From NCBI GenBank assembly GCA_036362985.1, contig JAYGXS010000010.1, positions 4,364,251 through 4,428,250 on the forward strand: 64,000 bases of DNA, read 5' to 3'. Each line of letters opens with the position of its first letter. Position 1 is the first letter of the stretch. Below are positions 11,924-24,019 of this stretch, piece by piece. The position numbers and the translations under genes were made by a program. Below the pieces are notes generated by a model. It did not search any database and was not told the DNA's origin. It was given only the letters and a program-made list of their open reading frames with translations. The stretch is from Ligula intestinalis (lineage: Eukaryota; Platyhelminthes; Cestoda; Diphyllobothriidea; Diphyllobothriidae).

Positions 11924-12830
11924 GTAAGCTGCAGGGACTAAAGATAATCTTGCGTGTGTGCATGAATTTATTTCCGTGCAATGGCCGAATTCGGGGAGAA
12001 TATGTCAGGGAATAGTCCTCGCAATTGCATATCCACAGCCTGATGGGCATTGCACTTATTTATTTTGTGATTGTTGCCTCTTTGACACTTGCACATTGTT
12101 CATTTGGCGCAGTTTTGAAAGTCTTTGTAGCCCCGGTTAAATTCTTACCAAAGACAGCAGGGGAAACGTTAGGATTGTGAGTTCGTTGTCACTATCATAA
12201 CGATAATTAAACTACCCAGGATTGTGAGCGGAGCATATCAAGAAGAAGGAAACAAAAATTGAGCGTTTATAATTAATAAACAATAGGCACAACTATGTTA
12301 TAATTTAAGGTAAACCGGCGAAAAAACGCGTTAAATAAAACAGGCGAAAATTAGGCATAAGCAAAGATTGGTTAAGCGAATAAACCGCTGTCATAGAAAT
12401 ATGGTCAAATTAAGAGCCACTGGGAAACAGTGGAACAAATAATGCCTGCGAATTGGGCACAATCCTGTATGGATTCTTTATCGAGTTTTCCAGAATAAGG
12501 TAAAAGTATGACAAATAGGCTTTTCCCTGTTTTTTTACACTCACCATAGGTTAAAAGGCATTTGGACGAAAATTTAAGTACGAAAAGCCAAAAAGAAACC
12601 AGAGATCCCTACTAACACCGATCCCATATTACACTGTCCTGGAGTTTTAGTAACTGTGGAGAAATGGTGAAATCATTTACCTCCGACAGGCTAACAGAGT
12701 ACGCGCCAGAATTCGTGAAACATGCTGACCTATGCGAAAGGTTGATATTCTTGCGCTAATCGGCGTTGGCAGAGGCTGTGATAGGGATTATTATGAATTC
12801 TATTCGGAACTTATTTCAGACGTGATATGA
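11924..12830. other. Intron of the activin-type gene, AT-rich, unassigned
   Basis: No coding domain or clear repeat was seen before the palindromic MITE that begins near 12840. Confidence 0.4.
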
Positions 12831-12839
12831 TTTCGGCTT

Positions 12840-13535
12840 ATTAACGAGCCTATTTCTGATCACTATCAAATTTCTTATGCTGTAAAACTTACTACTTAAA
12901 TAGCATGCGTTTTTATCATTGATTTTGACTGCCTTTATAAATTCAAACATATTTTTTGTGGAAAACGTGAATGAAAAAAGTATTTCTGGAAATCGTTTGA
13001 TAGCAGATTACGCCTTCTTTAAATTTTACACTGAAAGAAATGTATCATTTGGAATGAAAAAACTTCTGATTTTGAGATCTTTCACGATTGTGAGTTGTTC
13101 ATAATTCATCGTATCCATCAATTTATTAATGTTGCCTACACTGTATAAAGCATGTTCCACACCTATTGCGACATCTTATGAATACTTTGTGATCTTTTAC
13201 TCAAACTGTAGGCAAAACGTTATTTTCCTTAAACAGGAACTGCATAAAGTGCAGTTCGTAAACGTTGAATTCTAGTGTACGAGTCAGTAGGTTTCAAAAT
13301 TATTTGGCAATTTAGAAACTCTTTTAAACCGAACGATACCCTTTCTTTAAGAATGACACCTAAAGAAGGCATCATTTGCTACCAAACTAGTACAAGAACT
13401 ACATTTTCGTTTACGTTTTCCATAAAATATATTTGAATCAACGAAGGCAGTCGTAATCAATTATAAATACGCATACTATTTAAGCAGTTACTTTTCACAG
13501 TACATACGTTTTGTTAGTTGTCAGAACGAAGCACG
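12840..13535. repeat. Palindromic MITE, copy 1
   Basis: The left side (around 12880, ACTACTTAAATAGCATGC) and the right side (around 13470, CATACTATTTAAGCAGTTAC) are inverted copies. The interior shares TGATTTTGACTGCCTTTATAAATTC with the copy at 35431-36120. No coding capacity was found. This copy is the most decayed of the three and its borders are approximate. Confidence 0.6.
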
Positions 13536-14630
13536 TTAAAGGGTTCGCATCCTATCCTATCCTGTCTAAAAGAACTTTAAAATAGGCTACACGATAATCA
13601 ATCTCACAACCTGAGTCAATGCTGATCAGCGAGAGAGCATCGATCTTGCGAATGTTTCGGCACGTTGCACGAATTCTGGTGCATACTCTGCACTTTCTTA
13701 ATCTGTGCAGAAAGACCGGACTGTCAGTTTTTGCAATCGCCGTTCGCAATTAGCCGGCTCCTTTAAAAGCGCTTTCCATTGTCCAATTTTCGGCTGCATT
13801 TAGTGGCCTTACGTTCGGCAGTGTGTGTGTGTGTGTGTGTGCCCACATATGACTGGGCTTGTGACCATCCGGTTGATTACGGCTGGCTTGGGTCGCGCTC
13901 TCTGTCCTAACACTGCTAATGGTTCCTTTTTTTCCTCTCACAGCATTTCAAACTCTGTGCTGTTCGGTGGATAAGCTGTCTGACAGAACATTTCAAAATG
14001 CGTGGAGCGTGGCTGAAACCTTTTCTGGAGGGCTTCCCCCCCGGAGGTAAAGGTTTTCGGCAGTTACGCTGAAAGATACAGGCTGACTCCACATTCAGGC
14101 GGATAGGTGTCATGCTGAAACCGTTCTAGCTGTAATCCTGACGTTTAAAAAAGATTTTCCAGTGCAGATCAGGCGAGGCTCTGGAGGGGGTCAGGGAAGA
14201 AGAAAGTCGCGTGTTTACTGACAAACAGCCGCCCGAGCAAATTTCAACAAAAAAATATCGTGCAGATTGCCCCCAACTACTACCTGACATGTAAATGCAG
14301 AGCTTTGAACTTTTAGCTACCAAACAAAAGTTTTCGGTTTTGAGGCGACAACCGAAAGAACTCACGCCAGCTATGGACCTTTTCGTGGGAAAAAACAGGG
14401 CAGATTTTGCTGACTTGGGTCTAAATTGTCCGAAGGCATAAACGAAACACCACGTGATAGTGAAGGCACCAAAGGCCAACTTTATTGCACACGAACGCTC
14501 AGTGGTGTATGACCAACGCAAAACTGCTGACTTACTGGGATCGTTTACGACAAATGCGCAGCCTTACGGAACGTGAAGGTGGGGAGGGGGGTGCCTGCTT
14601 CCGAGTTCTCTGTATAAATAAATTTCACTA
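13536..14630. other. Intron, unassigned; GT microsatellite
   Basis: A (GT)n tract lies at about 13822-13841, within sequence lacking any recognised gene. A 131-codon - strand frame at 14126-14521 has no recognisable domain and was not accepted. Confidence 0.4.
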
Positions 14631-14635
14631 TGATT

Positions 14636-15290
14636 GATTCATCTTTTGCACACCAGGATAAATTTGAAGACTTGATGACGTTTTGGACAGCTGGGACGGC
14701 TGTACTTTGTCGAAACGAATACTGAATTTTGTCGATCAGCAGTAAAAAGTTGCGGCTGTGCCTGTTCGCCTTGGGCTGATCGATTTCTCTCCGGCCGCTG
14801 TTTGGCCCTGCGTGTGGATTTTTGCTTGACGTGACGGCAGTTGATGTTCTGCTTCGTCCCCACAGTAGAAGATGCTGGTAATCCTGCTCCCTCTTCCGGT
14901 GGTTTCGTCACAGTGACGTCTTCGTCTGCAAGTTCTGACTTAGGTTTGAATATGCAGTTTCCTTTACTTTCATAATGACGTAGGACTTCGTAGGCCGCAG
15001 GGAGGTGCAGATGCTCGTTGACAGAATTGGCGTCTGAGTAACATGCCTCAAATGTCAATCTGTCAGCTTTTGAGGCTTCTCGGCCTACGATGGTCGTTCC
15101 TTGAATATCGAAGTCGTGACCAGTCTCTCCAATATGTGTGGCAAGCTACGAGTTAGGTTCTAACCTCAGGGCCATCGCTTTGTTTTCTTTTAGGCTGGTC
15201 TGAAATTTGCGCCCTGTTTCTCCAACGTAATTACAGTCGCAATCATTGCAACATATTGTGTAGACAACTGCAGAGGTTTCAGTAAGGGCG
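14636..15290 (-). mobile_element. Penelope-like element 3' fragment (family C)
   Basis: The - strand encodes the tail of a GIY-YIG endonuclease: at about 15060-15240 GCGACTGTAATTACGTTGG (YVGETGR-type), a GHDFDI-like strand, then EACYSDANSVNEHLHLPAAY. A long basic tail follows. The same order is seen at 36520-37060 on the + strand. The reading frame is interrupted and the reverse transcriptase is missing, so this is a 5'-truncated dead copy inside the second activin-gene intron. Confidence 0.65.
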
Positions 15291-15770
15291 ATGTCTTGCG
15301 CATTAATTAGATTGCAGTAAGGGTAGACTTATGCTGCATCTACCACGCACTCTCCTCCCACCCGGACCTGGTGTCATGACCAAGGCAGAAAAGACCGGAG
15401 GCGGGAGACGACCGACGCGACCGAAGCCACTCCAAAGCCTGCCATCCCATCTGTTCTGGATCCACCGATCGTGGAGTGTCGTAAATGCCACGCTAAAAAG
15501 GAACCTTAAGAGCCTAAAATCTCACTCGGCTGCCTCAAACCGGACTGGCTGTTTGGTCGGAGTTATCCGGACCAGTTGGCAACCTTCCAAGCCCACTAAA
15601 GCTTCAGACGCGTCAGATGGTGCGAAACAAAAATATGTCATTTCTACTCCCAGACCACACTCAGCGGCCTGGGGTTCTCTGGAAGTAGGTACTAGTTAAG
15701 CATTCTGACAACTGATTCTGCTGTTTTGTAACGCAGATTCGTGGATTTTAACGCAGCAAAGTAACTTTAT
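15291..15770. other. Intron, unassigned
   Basis: A 122-codon + frame is present (15331-15699), but it shows no family features and is likely chance or decayed repeat. Confidence 0.35.
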
Positions 15771-15784
15771 TAATAAATTACCGA

Positions 15785-16210
15785 ATTTATATGGTCTTGA
15801 GCGTTGGCTGCGGCACAAAAGCCTTCCCTGCACTGTGTGGGTTCGACTCCGACCGAGGTCAGCGCGAATTTTTTTACAATGGGTTCAGCTGAATTAGGCA
15901 AATCTGTCAAACAATTAAGTGAGCCTAGTAGTCATTCTGGTGGATTCTAGATGATTGCCTCGGAAAACCTGTCTAGGCAGTCAGCTTGCTGATTTGGCAA
16001 AAGTTGATTTCATACGAGTAGTAAGTTGAGCGGGTAAAAGCAATCAAAGTGTTATTGCATTCACGGTGTGTCCCGTAGCTCAAAGGTAGAGCGTTGGCTG
16101 CGTAAAAGCCCTCCCTGCTGTGTGGGTTTGACGCTCATCGAGACCACGAATTTTTCACAATTTGGTTGACTGAATTAGGCAATTCTGCTAACCCCCCCCC
16201 CCCCAAATGC
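15785..16210 (+). repeat. Two tandem tRNA-derived SINE units (SINE1 family)
   Basis: Both units have a tRNA-like promoter: GAGCGTTGGCTGCG then GGGTTCGACTCCG near 15790-15855, and CGTAGCTCAAAGGTAGAGCG then GGGTTTGACGC at 16075-16135. Each is followed by the body that also occurs at 40.4-42.5 kb (AGTCATTCTGGTGGATTCTA). The pair ends in a C-rich run at about 16192-16205. These are Pol III-type SINE copies, not a functional tRNA gene. Confidence 0.75.
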
Positions 16211-16299
16211 CTCTTGGCAGCTTAGAATTCTTAAACTTTAGCTACTTGAAACCGCAAATAATTATCCAACTTGACTTTCACCAACAATTTACTGACTAA

Positions 16300-16460
16300 G
16301 TGGATCCGACAACGCATAGGGAGACCGGAATGGCCATTTCTGGCTTATGAGCCGCCATGAGCCATTCATACCCAATCTCGAGGGTTGGTACCCCCGAGAT
16401 TTGAACCCGGGAACTTTGGTCATTGAGTTTAACACTCTACCTCTAGTCGGTTTGTGATCG
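16300..16460 (-). repeat. tRNA-derived SINE (SINE2 family)
   Basis: Read on the - strand it has GAGGTAGAGTG (A-box-like), CCGGGTTCAAATCTCGG (B box), and a body ending GGTCTCCCTATGCGTTGTC and GGATCCA. It lies about 45 bp upstream of the last exon of the activin-type gene, on the opposite strand. Its body is the unit that is inverted at 3075-3233. Confidence 0.75.
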
Positions 16461-16505
16461 GGTATATGATGAAATTCCTGACTCATTTTCTATCTTTCCT
16501 CCTAG

Positions 16506-16720
16506 TGAGTGAACACACAAATACGCCACACTCGCGCATGATGCACATCTATCGACAGCAGAATTATCCGCTGTTGTCAGCCGTGCAACGTGAAGCCATG
16601 CTCTCCTGTTGCCACCCTACGAAGATGGCCAGCATGACGCTGCTTTACGTAGATAAGGACAAGCAGATCCAAATGAATACCCTTCACAACATTATTGTCC
16701 GTGAGTGTCGCTGTAGTTAG
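16506..16720 (+). CDS. Activin/inhibin-beta-like TGF-beta ligand, last coding exon
   Basis: The exon follows the acceptor TTTCCTCCTAG. Its first two bases complete the split codon left by 11923 (phase 1), so the join is in frame. It encodes the heel and fingers 3-4 of the cystine knot: a 30-odd residue loop, SCCHPTKMASMTLLYVDKDK, then the terminal RECRCS and stop TAG at 16718. With exon 2 this gives nine cysteines, the activin/TGF-beta number, and a mature region of about 131 residues, the usual size. The CCxPTKM motif is activin/myostatin-like. Flatworm activin-type ligands are known from schistosomes; orthology here is an inference. Confidence 0.88.
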
Positions 16721-17508
16721 GCCTCTGCACCCACCCCACAAACCTCTTAACAATCCCCAGGTCCCTGTGTTGTGTTTTTATATATTCCGTAAACAGTTTC
16801 GCTTTTTCAGCTGGGTTTTTACGCCTAACTAGGCGAATGAACGGGCGTGCATCCACGTGCGGTTTCGCACAATCGAAGATATACCTCATGTTTCAGCAGA
16901 ACCTCTTTGGCAGACTCCTGTTACGTTCATACCTCTCCCCCCCCCTCTTCATCCACCCCTCACCCCTGACCTCACCCCACTCTTATCTCTTTTCTTTTTT
17001 AAGTCTAAACGCCCATCTCGCCTTTATTTTTCACAGTCACGTACAGTTGAACACACACAAACACACAGTCGGTCGTCCGTTATTTTCTATCGATTGATTG
17101 TGTGACCCCGGGCTTGGGGCTGTACCAATTTTGCCAGTGATTTCCTGGAACTTTATTTTCTCTTGTTTTCTATTTTTGTGAAACTCCTCCCTCCCGTCCT
17201 CTCATTTTGCCATATCCGCTGTCATCGCTGACTTGCTGTTTCAAATCACCCATCATCCCCTGCCTAACAGCCGGTCCTTGCCACAATTCGTTAATTTGTA
17301 TGCCTTTTCTCATTTGTACTCTATGTTTTTTCATATTGTACGTGAACGAAGGTGGTCGCGTTGCGGGTGTGGACGAAACCTTCTCCATTCTGCTTGTGAT
17401 CCTGGTGGTGTCTCTTTCTCTTTTCCAGAACTCGGGTTTGGCCGCAGCCGCTTGCGGTGTTAAAGCATTCCGAATCCATTTCACACAGATACACTGTTAA
17501 CAATTAAC

Positions 17509-17514
17509 AATAAA
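17509..17514 (+). terminator. Possible polyadenylation signal of the activin-type gene
   Basis: An AATAAA lies about 790 bp after the stop codon. It is the first clear canonical signal noticed downstream. The intervening stretch (16721-17508) would be the 3' UTR; it is pyrimidine-rich and shows no coding domain. Confidence 0.4.
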
Positions 17515-20500
17515 GACCCCTTTTCATCACAGCTTTTTCCACCAGCCAAGGAGAGGTCACGTCTTGTGACGAGTGGGTATGTGTGCGTTTGCTCTTTGTG
17601 GAGCACGTAAACACGGACATCTCTCTCGCCCTCTCTCTTTTGTTTTACAGACCCACCTTGCTCGGCTGAGTGGTCAAATTTGCATATATACAGTGCTCTT
17701 GCCGTTGTTACAGTTTGTCCTATTAAAGCCACTTTAACTTTCAAATTTTCTGTGTGTCTACTTAAATTGAAATAAGTAGATGTGTTTTTTAATTTCTCTC
17801 CACCCCCACCCCACCGCGCCGCTGCGCCCAAGGGTTGGTTCACAAGGCACGCACAACATGCATCTCTCTCGCTCAGAGGCGAAAATGAGCTCAATACCTA
17901 AGGGGCAGTTTAAGTGAATTCGGGACAGGACGAGACGAGACGAGATTCCTCCTCCGCTAGTTTCGACTTTGATTCAGGGATTCGTGTAGCGTAAGCTCAG
18001 GCAAACAAGTCTGCTGCGGTTACTGCTATGCTTTGCCTTCTGATTCACTTCTAGCAGCACAAAGTACTGCCTGCCTACGGATTGGGCACACATTTGATTC
18101 CGGATCACGTACTGGTCACACCGAGAGCGCTGCACTGACACTAGGACTCTGTGATTTATACTGCGGTAGAGGTAAGAATGTGCGCGCGAGGGTTGCAACC
18201 TCACGGTTTTCCCTCTTGCAGACTGCAAGAAAGTCTTATCAAGTTAGCACGAATGCCTGCACCAATTACGCATACCTACAAGGGCCGACAGCAATCTAAG
18301 AGTTCGCATAGCCCGAGAGATGTGTAGCTAGGTGGATAGGAAGGAAGGGGGTGAGGGCTGGCGGGGGGGGGGGCGATCGGAAGGGAGAGATTGGACAAAT
18401 TCGTGCTTAGCGGGGGGGGCCCAGGCTCTGATGATGAATGATCCGATGCCTCTACATGAGCCCGCAACACTTCAAAGGTTTTGTAACATCATGGCGGTGG
18501 CCTCGGCCGCGGTCGCGGCGGCGCATGACCACGCGTTCACTGATTAGACTTCACAATCTTATGCCTCTAATCGGTATCCACAGACTGGCTTACGGAGGAA
18601 CGCACGCAGACACACGCACACAGGTACAAACCCCCCGATGCTGGTTAAGGCCCACCTAGGCACTCAGCGCGTGCCCACACAGAGGGTCTGGATGGGAGCA
18701 AGTCCTGCCATTCGTAAGTTTTCTCCCGTGCGTTCTCGTTATCTAGACGCTAGCACACACGCACACATGCTAATACCGTTATGATATCCACGAGAGGCCT
18801 CATGATTAAACACAGCTGTCAGTTGAAAGTTCATACAATCTGTGTGGGAAATGGGAATGCTGAAGTCAACACGCACGCAACGCGCACACCGTAGTGCCCT
18901 GTGCTGTGCTGCATGTCTGTGGGTACATGTGCGATACGTGGGCTTAAATGGCACCTTGGAAACTATAAATAAGCATATCAAGGGCATTTTATTAGGCAGT
19001 GCATTAAGTGTTATTTTGCCTGCATAACTGAAGGTGTTTTTTTTACCACCCCCCTACTTACTACCGAAAAAAAGGCTGGCATACCGATCGCAGAATCAAC
19101 GCTCATAACAAAAGAATCAGAATCCAGCGATGACTGCGTTGAATTGGTGAGCACATAGCCCTTTCATTCAGAGAATTAATTCTACGAAAAGAGAAGGCAG
19201 CTTAACAGGCCTAGAGGTGCTTGTAATTTTTGCTTCGCTGACGCACACAACGTTCAGCTACCCCCCATATCAGCTTACCATGTCTTTCAGTCTTTCGCCC
19301 AAATATGAAAGTAAAAAAGAACCCTTTATAAGTACACCTGTAATAATAGCATCTGTCGGATACGTTGGGTACACAAAGACTTTGTGTCACGTCAGCCAGT
19401 GTCTTTACTCCTCACTGGCATTCCGAGCAAGCTTGGACAAACTCGCGGGTCTATGGAAATGCAAATATACGCAAGTAGGCATTAGCTCGGAGCCGGTACT
19501 TAGCTTGTAACTTTGAATAAGCAACTGCGCTTTGATAAAGCCGTCACGACTGGCGGTCAGCTATACCTTGGAAGGCTACCATTCAACGGGATAATTAGGG
19601 TATAGCTGCCAGGACTACAAAAATTCCTTACTTTTTTCGCTCAGCGCCCCTCTCGTTTTCGTGGGATCCATGACTCCTGATGATGTGTGTAGAGTTAGGA
19701 TTCGGGTCGTGTGCAGCACGCCTGCACAGGTTTTGTCTTTTCGGCCAGTGTACACATTCTAATCACCAGTGGTTTTTACCATATTTTGCCAAAAGAGCAC
19801 ATGGTGCACCCTATTCTAGCTGTTATTTCTAGCGGTTGCTTAGCAGAACGAATCCTGTTCTCTTAGAATCAGGCTAGACGCCTACTATAATTGATTGAGG
19901 GTGGACAGTGCAGTAGTACCGGCGCAAATTCTTATGTCACTATATATTAAGTATAGACGGTATTTACGGCTGCGGCCACGCTCCCTCTCTGCGCGGTCAT
20001 CTCGACTCGTCTTGTCATCATTTAAACGCAGTGGAGAGGGCTTAGAGTGAAGTAGTTCAGCGGGGTGCGTCTACTTTCATTATAATTGGGCGCAGTCACC
20101 GTCCCTGCTCTCGAGCATATGGTGGACATCACCGATTACGGTGGTCGAACTCAAATTAAGTCATATGCATAACGTCGGCGTTATTGGGGTCTGAGGTGTA
20201 AGCTCTACACTTTTGCCCTCTGGAAATGATACTGTGCTTTCCCACCAAAATCGGATCTGCTGAAAACATAAACGGATCTGCAGACGTCAAAACCAGATAA
20301 GTTGATACTTATGTTATAACTATGATCCTCGCTGTCAATGCAGTTAGCGTCATTAGCTGCGAAGTAGTGCTTGGCAGCGTAGATGGAAATGTATTCCAAC
20401 ATGTATTGGCAAGCTTTCCAGATATTCTTGACGCAAGGAGGAGAAGTAAATCATTTTTATGGACAAAGTTCGTTTCCAGGCGTTTCCATACGAGATACAC

Positions 20501-21080
20501 TTCTTACCAAGGTATTATCCTTTCCTGAAGCCCTGCGAGGAGATCTTCTTGCAAATGCAATCTAGTGTGAGAAGGAATGCTCCAATTAAAGGAAGATAAA
20601 ATTTACTTAGGCTTCTCAATTTGTCGGTGAAAATAACTTAAAAAGTTATTTTCAACTTTGGGAGACATTTTTTGGCAAGGTTTCTCAATATCTGGTGTCC
20701 ATTGAGACTAGTTTGATCAAATACTATGCGCTATGTATTCAAAATATTGATAAAAGATTGTTTTTTACTAACAAGGTTCAATAAAAAGAGGAAATAGTTC
20801 TTGTATACAATAAGTAATAATCCGGTTTTTATGTCTACAGATCAAGTTTTGATTTGTATATTTTATTCATTAAATTCACCTGAACTACTGCTTAACAGAA
20901 GTGATTTCACTTAAGCTTAGTATATTGACGGGAAGTAGGTGCAGAATTCGGCAAAATTCAAGTTTTTCGACATCAAAGGAGTTTCCTTCGCTATGAAGCT
21001 CTGGGGATCACATCATCTTCCTTCTGCATTTTGCAGTATAAAAGAATATAAAGAAAAATTAAAAATTCGAGTTGACCCAG
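17515..21080. other. Unassigned intergenic DNA with GC-rich patches
   Basis: Features seen are GACGA repeats near 17929-17945, G runs near 18365-18415, a CpG-dense patch at 18490-18540, CA-rich tracts at 18600-18630, and a small perfect hairpin, GAAAATAACTT/AAGTTATTTTC, at about 20630-20654. Many short frames exist on both strands without any recognisable domain. The CpG-dense patch could be a promoter, but no gene was linked to it. Confidence 0.4.
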
Positions 21081-21094
21081 TTGTGAAAAAAACT

Positions 21095-21350
21095 CGAAGC
21101 GTTTGGCAGAATTCGAACCCACATTGAAGAGAAGGCCTCAACCGGTAGCCAATGATCTAGCCACTTGAACTACAAAAGTCCCACCTCGCACCATGAATTT
21201 ACTTACACTTGGGTCGATTTTACCCGCCAAACTTTAGCGCTCGTATGGAATCCATCAATACGAACAGCAAGCTGACTGCCCAAGCAGGATTTCCTAAGTA
21301 ATACTGTAGAATCCACCAAAATGACTACAAGGCTGACTTACATATTAGGA
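21095..21350 (-). repeat. tRNA-derived SINE (SINE1 family), reverse orientation
   Basis: Read on the - strand it has an A-box-like segment, the B box GTGGGTTCGAATTC at 21107-21120, and a body matching the 40-42 kb array (GTGGATTC, AAATCCTGCTTGGGCAGTCA and GGGTAAAATCGACC). It is a single diverged copy next to an older dispersed repeat. Confidence 0.65.
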
Positions 21351-21359
21351 GGACTGATT

Positions 21360-21830
21360 TCCTAATAAAAACTAAAAACGGTTTAAACATATCTTGTCAG
21401 AAAACTGAAAAAAAATCGTTTTGCGTTCATGAAATTGAGGTAACTGTGAGTTTGTGATGACGCATTGTTTTTAGGAAATAGAGAGTAGATTCAGTTCAAA
21501 ATATTCTTTTTCGCAAATCTGTCAAGCTTTGTGCCACAAAATTAACTAATAAACTTATAGGGCAGTACTTTTCTTTCTCGAACTAAAAATAAGGACGATA
21601 AAGAAGCATATATATGAGCAGCCGAGACATGCATCACTTTTCTTTGTCAAGCCGTAGATAAAAGGTGGCGAAACATCTTTAATATATAGTTCGGTACGAA
21701 CAAACAAGGCAACTTGAAAGGGAACAGGTAGAAAATTCTCAGTTTTCCTAAAATCTTAGCATATTTTCTGCCACAGTGACCTGCTTTTGCAATGTTTGAA
21801 GGGGACCAAAATGTGAAGTGTTTAACGAAG
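21360..21830 (+). repeat. Dispersed repeat D, left half, interrupted by a PLE
   Basis: The segment (GTTCATGAAATTGAGGTAA, CATATATATGAGCAGCCGAGA, GCCGTAGATAAAAGGTG) matches 38140-38450 in the same order. Its continuation resumes at about 24020 after the Penelope-like element. The two halves together correspond to the uninterrupted copy at 38140-39330, so the PLE inserted into this repeat. Confidence 0.6.
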
Positions 21831-22562
21831 ACTAATATGCGCTGCAATTCGCGGTCCAGATAAAAAATTCCTTGCATCATCCCCGGAAGAGGAAGGAGAA
21901 GAAGAGACGACTTCTGGGACCAAGGTATGTTTTTGGCTTCCATCGTCGGGCCTTGGTGTCTGCACCCTTGTTCGCATCCAGTGAATGTGTCCGACCACTA
22001 GCCTTGTCTTATGCTCATGTGTCAATCGATTACACCGATCGATTTTTGTGGCTGTTTGAATTGCTCGAGCCCTCACGGGCGTCTTCATGAGCTATGTCAA
22101 ATCGATTTTGTCTCTCGTGAGTAATTCACCCTCTTTGCTCGTGGCTGCCGGCTTTCGGCCCTGCTTATCTCTCTACGCCCAACCTATTGCTCCTTTCTGA
22201 GCTAATGTTAGCCTTCTGCGGCGTGTTTTTTAGGTAGGATGAAGGTCCACGGCTCTCTTTAGTGTGCCAGTTAAGGAAAAGCGTTCTAGCAACAATCTGG
22301 TCAGCTTTTCGTTGGTCCGGCCTATTATCTTTGCTTTTTCAAAGGCGAATGTGTGGTTCTTCTGCTGTACGTGGTCATACACCAAAGACAGCTTATCCTT
22401 GCGGTTGGTTGCAAACTGATGCTCATGCAACCTTGTTCCAAGGTGTCTGCCCGTTTAACCGACATACCTTGCAGTGAAGTCTTGGCATGGTATGCTGTAT
22501 ACCACAGCTGATTGTTCTGTCAAAGGTAGCGGGTCTTTGGGCCTCATGATCTATTCCATCTG

Positions 22563-23086
22563 CTCTAGCTTTCGGGGCTATTGATGGTCTTCTCCAAGAG
22601 AAATACGACGAAACCGACCAAAAGCTCAAGCAAGGGCGCATCATCGAGCTCCTGGAACTGTGTCTAAAAACTTTCTGTGCGTTTAATGGTCAAGTCTACG
22701 AACAAAAGAAGGGGATACCGATGGGCTCGCCTCTCTCTGGCCCTATTGCCGAAGCTGTTTTGCAGGGACTCAAGCGGCCGATCTTCAGCTCGTCTCCTCT
22801 AAAGTTCTTGGCCAGATACGTAAACGACACTTTTGTCATCATCAAAAGAAGCAAAGTGCAGGCCTTCAAGGCACTGCTGAACTCCATCTTTCCTAACATC
22901 CAGTTCACAATCGAAGAAGAGGTCAATAATCATTTACCCTTCCTCGATGTACAAGTGATGAAAATGGCAGACGGAAGGATAAGAACAATGGTCTACTGCA
23001 AGGCAACCAACACCATGCACATTCTCCACTTTAGAAGCAACCACCCTCTCGGCCACAAACGCGTTCAGACACACTGCAGTGAATAA
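22563..23086 (+). pseudogene. Penelope-like reverse transcriptase, inactive
   Basis: The frame covers the palm half of the reverse transcriptase: CAFNGQVYEQKKGIPMGSPL, the catalytic box in the form ARYVNDTFVI (22817 on), then NHLPFLDVQV and the SNHPLGHKR motif, ending at a stop at 23084. The usual YVDD is YVND, so one metal-binding aspartate is lost. The fingers domain upstream is missing because the inverted arm replaces it. The following segment, 23114-23320, continues with LKPFGIGVAHCPESTIR after a frame break. Confidence 0.8.
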
Positions 23087-23350
23087 AGTGGGAAAAAGTA
23101 GGATATTAAGTACTTGCATGCCCTATTTCATGCCAAGTGTTATCTTAAGTTCTTTGTACGCAAGTGTCTTAAGAAGCCCCACCATGGGTGGTCGAAGGGA
23201 GAGGACCCTAAGTTCTGGCTCGCAAGCCCTTATGTGAAGAACGTATCAGAGTTGGCTACAAGAATCCTGAAACCATTCGGGATTGGTGTGGCTCATTGCC
23301 CGGAGTCAACCATCAGATAGCATATCATAAGACCCAAAGTTCCGCTTCCT

Positions 23351-23773
23351 TTGACAGAACAATCAGCTGTGGTATACAGCATGCCATGCCAAGACTTCAC
23401 TGCAAGGTATGTCGGTGAAACGGGCAGATGCCTTGGAACAAGGTTGCATGAGCATCCGTTTGCAACCAACCGCAAGGATAAGCTGTCTTTGGTGTATGAC
23501 CACGTACAGCAGAAGAACCACGCATTCGCCTTTGAAAAAGCAAAGATAATAGGCCGGACCAACGAAAAGCTGACCAGATTGTTGCTAGAAAGTTTTTCCT
23601 CGACTGGAACACTTAAGATAGCCATGGACCTTCATCCCGCCTACCGAGCACTCCGCAGAAGGCTAACAATGGCTCAGAACGGAGCAATAGGTCAGGCGGA
23701 GAAAAATAAGCAGGGTTTACAGCCATCAGTTGCAAGCAAAGAGAGTGGAAAGGGTCATGAGACACAGAGATGA
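23351..23773 (+). pseudogene. Penelope-like GIY-YIG endonuclease module
   Basis: The frame starts with the VVYSMPCQDF strand (GIY counterpart) and RYVGETGRCLGTRLHEH (YIG counterpart with conserved Arg and His region), then KNHAFAFEKAKIIGR and LLLESF. It follows the reverse transcriptase fragment after a stop at 23318-23320. The module is intact over about 110 residues, but it is cut off from the polymerase by breaks. In the family this nuclease nicks the target for priming. Confidence 0.75.
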
Positions 23774-24019
23774 CTTGACACAGCTCATGAAGACGCCCGT
23801 GAGGGCATGAGCAATTCAAACAGCCACAGAAATCGATCGGTGTAATCGATTGACACATGAGCATAAGACAAGGCTAGTGGTTGGACACATTCACTAGATG
23901 CGAACAAGGGTACAGGCACCAAGGTCCGACGATGGAAGCTAAAAATTCACCTTGGTCCCAGAAATCGTCTCTTCTTCTTCTTCCTCTTCCGGGGATGATG
24001 AGGGGAATAATGGCAACTG

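Larger units (their letters stand above)
21876..24000 (+). mobile_element. Penelope-like element with long inverted ends
   Basis: The element has inverted arms of about 675 bp at 21876-22550 (- strand) and 23325-24000 (+ strand), each containing the GIY-YIG endonuclease end and the terminal TCTTCTTC tract. Between them is a + strand reverse transcriptase segment from about 22563. Both outer ends read CATCATCCCCGGAAGAGGAA inwards. Penelope elements are known for inverted or tandem terminal repeats created during reverse transcription. It sits inside dispersed repeat D. Confidence 0.8.
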
